Below are positions 57,056 to 64,000 of a stretch of DNA of 64,000 bases, piece after piece. Location: contig NZ_RFFK01000013.1 of assembly GCF_003696305.1 (NCBI RefSeq), forward strand, positions 53,108 to 117,107. Reading direction: 5' to 3'. The first letter of the stretch is position 1, and every line of letters begins with the position of its first letter. A program made the translations under genes and the position numbers. Origin of the DNA: Pseudomonas sp. AOB-7 (lineage in GTDB: Bacteria > Pseudomonadota > Gammaproteobacteria > Pseudomonadales > Pseudomonadaceae). Below the pieces are notes generated by a model that was given only the letters and a program-made list of their open reading frames with translations, was not told the origin of the DNA and ran no database searches.

Positions 57056-57751
57056 ATGATTCGATGCCTTATCCCCCTGCTCTGCTGTCTCGCCAGCTTC
57101 TCCCTCAACGCCGCCCCCGCCAGCTTCGCCGAGGCCAAGCGCCTGGCCTGGCCGCTGTATGCCAAGCAGTCCACCGAGTTCTACTGCGGCTGCAAGTACA
57201 GCGGCAATCGGGTCGATCTACGCTCCTGCGGCTACAGCCCGCGCAAGAACGCGGGCCGCGCCAAGCGCATCGAGTGGGAGCATATAGTCCCGGCCTGGGT
57301 GATCGGCCATCAGCGCCAGTGCTGGCAGCACGGCGGGCGCAAGAACTGTGCGGCCAAGGATGCGCAGTTCCGCAAGGCCGAGGCCGATCTGCACAACCTG
57401 GTGCCGAGCATCGGCGAGGTCAACGGCGACCGCAGCAACTACAGCTTCGCCTGGCTGCCGCAACAGCCGCACCAGTACGGCCAGTGCCAGACGGTGGTGG
57501 ATTTCAAGGCGCGCAAGGTGATGCCGCGCCCGGCCATTCGCGGGATGATCGCGCGCACCTATTTCTATATGGCCGACCGTTACCAGCTGCGTCTGTCCAA
57601 GCAGGATCGCCAGCTCTACCAGGCCTGGGACAAGGCCTACCCGGTCAAGCCCTGGGAGCAGCAGCGCAATCAGCAGGTGGCCTGTGTCATGGGTTGGGGC
57701 AACCCGCATGTGGGCAAGGTGGAGATGAGCCGCTGCGCGCGTAGGTCGTAG
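57056..57751 (+). CDS. endA: Secreted endonuclease I (EndA/DNase family)
   Basis: A 231-residue exported nuclease. Signal peptide residues 1-19 (CLIPLLCCLASFSLNA). The active-site region is RIEWEHIVPAWVIGHQ, followed by ADLHNLVPSIGEVNGDRSN, the hallmark of endonuclease I. Several cysteine pairs (CGCKY, SCGYS, QCWQH, NC) suit a periplasmic or secreted disulfide-bonded enzyme. It cuts DNA without strong sequence preference. Confidence 0.93.
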   Translation: MIRCLIPLLCCLASFSLNAAPASFAEAKRLAWPLYAKQSTEFYCGCKYSGNRVDLRSCGYSPRKNAGRAKRIEWEHIVPAWVIGHQRQCWQHGGRKNCAAKDAQFRKAEADLHNLVPSIGEVNGDRSNYSFAWLPQQPHQYGQCQTVVDFKARKVMPRPAIRGMIARTYFYMADRYQLRLSKQDRQLYQAWDKAYPVKPWEQQRNQQVACVMGWGNPHVGKVEMSRCARRS

Positions 57752-57828
57752 GGTGTCGCGGGGCCGCCCAGGTAGTGCGCACCAACGAAAATGAGGCCGG
57801 TGCGCACGCCGCGCCGTCGGAATCGCGG

Positions 57829-58026
57829 CTATGAAAGACGCTGCAACTCGCGACGCACCATATTGACGAACTCCGGCGGGCTGAGCTGGTACAGCTCCTG
57901 CGCCACCCAGGGCAGCCAGCGCCCTTGCAGTTCGGCCTTGCGCGCCAGCAGGCGCTGGGCCTCGGCTTCGGCGCGTCCCTGGTGCTTACGGTGGTAGTCG
58001 GCACGGCTCGGTTTTTCTGTGCTCAC
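57829..58026 (-). CDS. Small conserved protein, unknown
   Basis: A 65-residue basic protein, mostly helical: STEKPSRADYHRKHQGRAEA, QRLLARKAELQGRWLPWVAQ and ELYQLSPPEFVNMVRRELQR. It starts at GTG (58026) with AAGGG eight bases upstream, and diverges from the glycine regulator gene across 73 bases. No recognised domain. Confidence 0.6.
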   Translation of the reverse strand: MSTEKPSRADYHRKHQGRAEAEAQRLLARKAELQGRWLPWVAQELYQLSPPEFVNMVRRELQRLS

Positions 58027-58099
58027 GGTGTTGCCCTTTTCCTCATGCCGGGCGGAGCAGGCATAATCGCCGCCTGTTCGCCCATTTCGACCGTCATCA

Positions 58100-59617
<1,518 letters not shown>

Positions 59618-59904
59618 CGCCCCCACAGCCCTGCAGCCAATCGCCGGCTTATCCGACGCAGCGACAGCCGGATTCAGTCTCGCGCCACTGCGCAAGCCAG
59701 ACACGCCGCGGCCTTCAGGGACACCGTAAGCAAATCGATCCATCGTAACGATTTCGCAACATCCAGCCGAAAGCCCCGTGCCCGCTGGTACGACCTCGAC
59801 TTTGCCAAAAGCGACGCGAGCATTCGTAGCGATATCGTTCCACTGGACTGTATACAAGCCTCATAAATACACTTAAGTATTTGTTTTTATTGAATATTTT
59901 TATA
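59618..59904 (+). promoter_or_regulatory. Upstream activating region of gcvH
   Basis: Between gcsR and the sigma-54 promoter lie CGTAACGATTTCGCAAC (59744-59760) and CGTAGCGATATCGTTCC (59825-59841), two similar half-palindromic stretches roughly 80 bases apart. They are candidates for the tandem GcsR sites expected upstream of this operon. They do not match exactly the consensus I remember. Confidence 0.45.
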
Positions 59905-59921
59905 TTGGCACCAGCATTGCT
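59905..59921 (+). promoter_or_regulatory. Sigma-54 promoter of the gcvH-gcvP-glyA operon
   Basis: TTGGCAC-N5-TTGCT: GG at 59907-59908 and GC at 59919-59920, the required 12-base spacing for -24/-12 elements. It lies about 90 bases before the gcvH ATG and directly after an AT-rich tract suited to looping or bending. Confidence 0.9.
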
Positions 59922-60011
59922 AAGGGTTTACCCAATCTTGCCCGCCAGAGCGTGGGCGCCCCTTATGCCCGCCGCCTAGAAGCGGGCACCCTTGCCCCTT
60001 GAGGAGTTGAC

Positions 60012-60395
60012 ATGAGCGAGTTGCGTTTCACCGCCGATCACGAATGGCTGCGTCTGGACAACGATGGTCTGGTGACCGTCGGCATCACCCATTACGCCCA
60101 GGACGCGCTCGGCGACGTGGTCTACGTGCAACTGCCGCAAACCCAGGCCTACGCCCAGGGCGAGGAAGTGGCCGTGCTGGAGTCGGTCAAGGCCGCCAGC
60201 AACATCGTCATGCCGCTGGACGGCGAGATCGTCGAAATCAACGCCGACCTGGAAGGCAGCCCGGAGCTGGTCAACGAGTCGCCGCTGGACAAGGCCTGGT
60301 TCTTCCGCATGCGCCTGGCTGACAACGCCGTGCTGGCCGACCTGCTGGACAAGGCCGGCTATGATCGTCTGTTGAACGCCAACGCCGACGCCTGA
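60012..60395 (+). CDS. gcvH: Glycine cleavage system H protein
   Basis: A 127-residue lipoyl carrier that shuttles the aminomethyl group between the P, T and L proteins. The lipoylated lysine is Lys60 in VLESVKAASN. MSELRFTADHEWLRLDNDGL is the normal family start, and GAGGAG lies eight bases upstream. It ends directly before the GTG/ATG region of gcvP. By position it is the inducible second H protein (gcvH2) under GcsR. Confidence 0.96.
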   Translation: MSELRFTADHEWLRLDNDGLVTVGITHYAQDALGDVVYVQLPQTQAYAQGEEVAVLESVKAASNIVMPLDGEIVEINADLEGSPELVNESPLDKAWFFRMRLADNAVLADLLDKAGYDRLLNANADA

Positions 60396-60404
60396 GTGAC
60401 CGCC

Positions 60405-63257
<2,853 letters not shown>

Positions 63258-63265
63258 GCGCCCAT

Positions 63266-63301
63266 AACCTTCCCTCTCCCGCGTGCGGGAGAGGGAAGGT
63301 T
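63266..63301. repeat. 17-bp perfect hairpin between gcvP and glyA
   Basis: AACCTTCCCTCTCCCGC and GCGGGAGAGGGAAGGTT pair fully around a GT loop, just past the gcvP stop codon. No T tract follows, so it is more likely an mRNA-stabilising or processing hairpin, or a mobile REP-like repeat, than a terminator. It resembles the CCCCTCTCCCC repeat at 36670. Confidence 0.75.
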
Positions 63302-63386
63302 CATCGCTCTACCCAGTTTCCATTCGGCTCCCCTCACCGGGGCGGGCCGACTGCATCCCGAGAAAAACGATAAAGAGGGCCTCACC

Positions 63387-64000
<614 letters not shown>

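Overview
The window is high-GC DNA from a Pseudomonas-type gammaproteobacterium. Evidence: gene blocks whose order I recall from Pseudomonas (csdA-csdE/tcdA, dapE-rlmA-csp, cysI-DUF934, a valine-type catabolic cluster next to an SdsA-type alkylsulfatase, gcsR-gcvH2-gcvP2-glyA2), a PhaG transacylase gene, and many short Pseudomonas-style REP and inverted repeats between genes. Species cannot be fixed from the sequence alone. All names rest on motif recognition and remembered homologues; no search was run.

Layout. 1-3052: end of a cysteine desulfurase, its SufE partner, a DUF1456 protein, a periplasmic binding protein and tcdA. 3177-7154: an iron-ADH-like protein that has lost its metal ligands, dapE, rlmA, a small unknown and a cold-shock gene. 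7387-12152: an ABC-2/GldG-type system (DUF4340 protein, GldG-like protein, permease, ATPase). 12472-18326: a chromosomal integron, made of an integrase broken by a one-base frameshift, an attI region, and seven AT-rich cassettes separated by six recognisable attC sites plus one truncated site. The cassettes encode two short unknown proteins, a small membrane protein with a PutAbiC-like look, a zinc-ribbon DUF4145 protein, a HEPN/Toprim-type protein, an LprI/DUF1311 protein and a polytopic membrane protein. This is the main accessory region. 18470-30928: a membrane protein, plsB, a lipoprotein-type malate:quinone oxidoreductase, an LrgA/LrgB pair, DUF934-cysI, ccoG, a MocR-type regulator and ung.

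31111-42929: a thioesterase, an AraC regulator and a six-gene run (mmsA-like, periplasmic binding protein, acyl-CoA dehydrogenase, two enoyl-CoA hydratase family enzymes, 3-hydroxyisobutyrate dehydrogenase) that could convert isobutyryl-CoA to propionyl-CoA, then a DUF1145 protein and a divergent alkylsulfatase/LysR pair. 42936-43836: a His/Tyr-rich lipoprotein and two overlapping small lipoproteins that share a C-terminal CPPG motif. 44048-53744: a guanidine-utilisation locus with two guanidine-I (ykkC) riboswitches, each in front of its own substrate-binding protein, followed by permease, ATPase, two DUF1989 (carboxyguanidine deiminase-type) subunits and a biotin-dependent urea/guanidine carboxylase. 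No allophanate hydrolase follows.

53866-64000: an internally deleted diguanylate cyclase relic, a CWC protein, an RsuA-type pseudouridine synthase, phaG, tRNA-Gly(CCC), an orphan NadS-like antitoxin, endonuclease I, a small unknown, and the glycine-responsive regulator gcsR with a sigma-54 promoter driving gcvH-gcvP-glyA (glyA runs off the window). The points most worth following are the integron with its defence-like cassettes, the twin riboswitch/binding-protein arrangement, repeats inserted inside coding genes, the metal-less ADH homologue, the diguanylate cyclase relic and the twin small lipoproteins.
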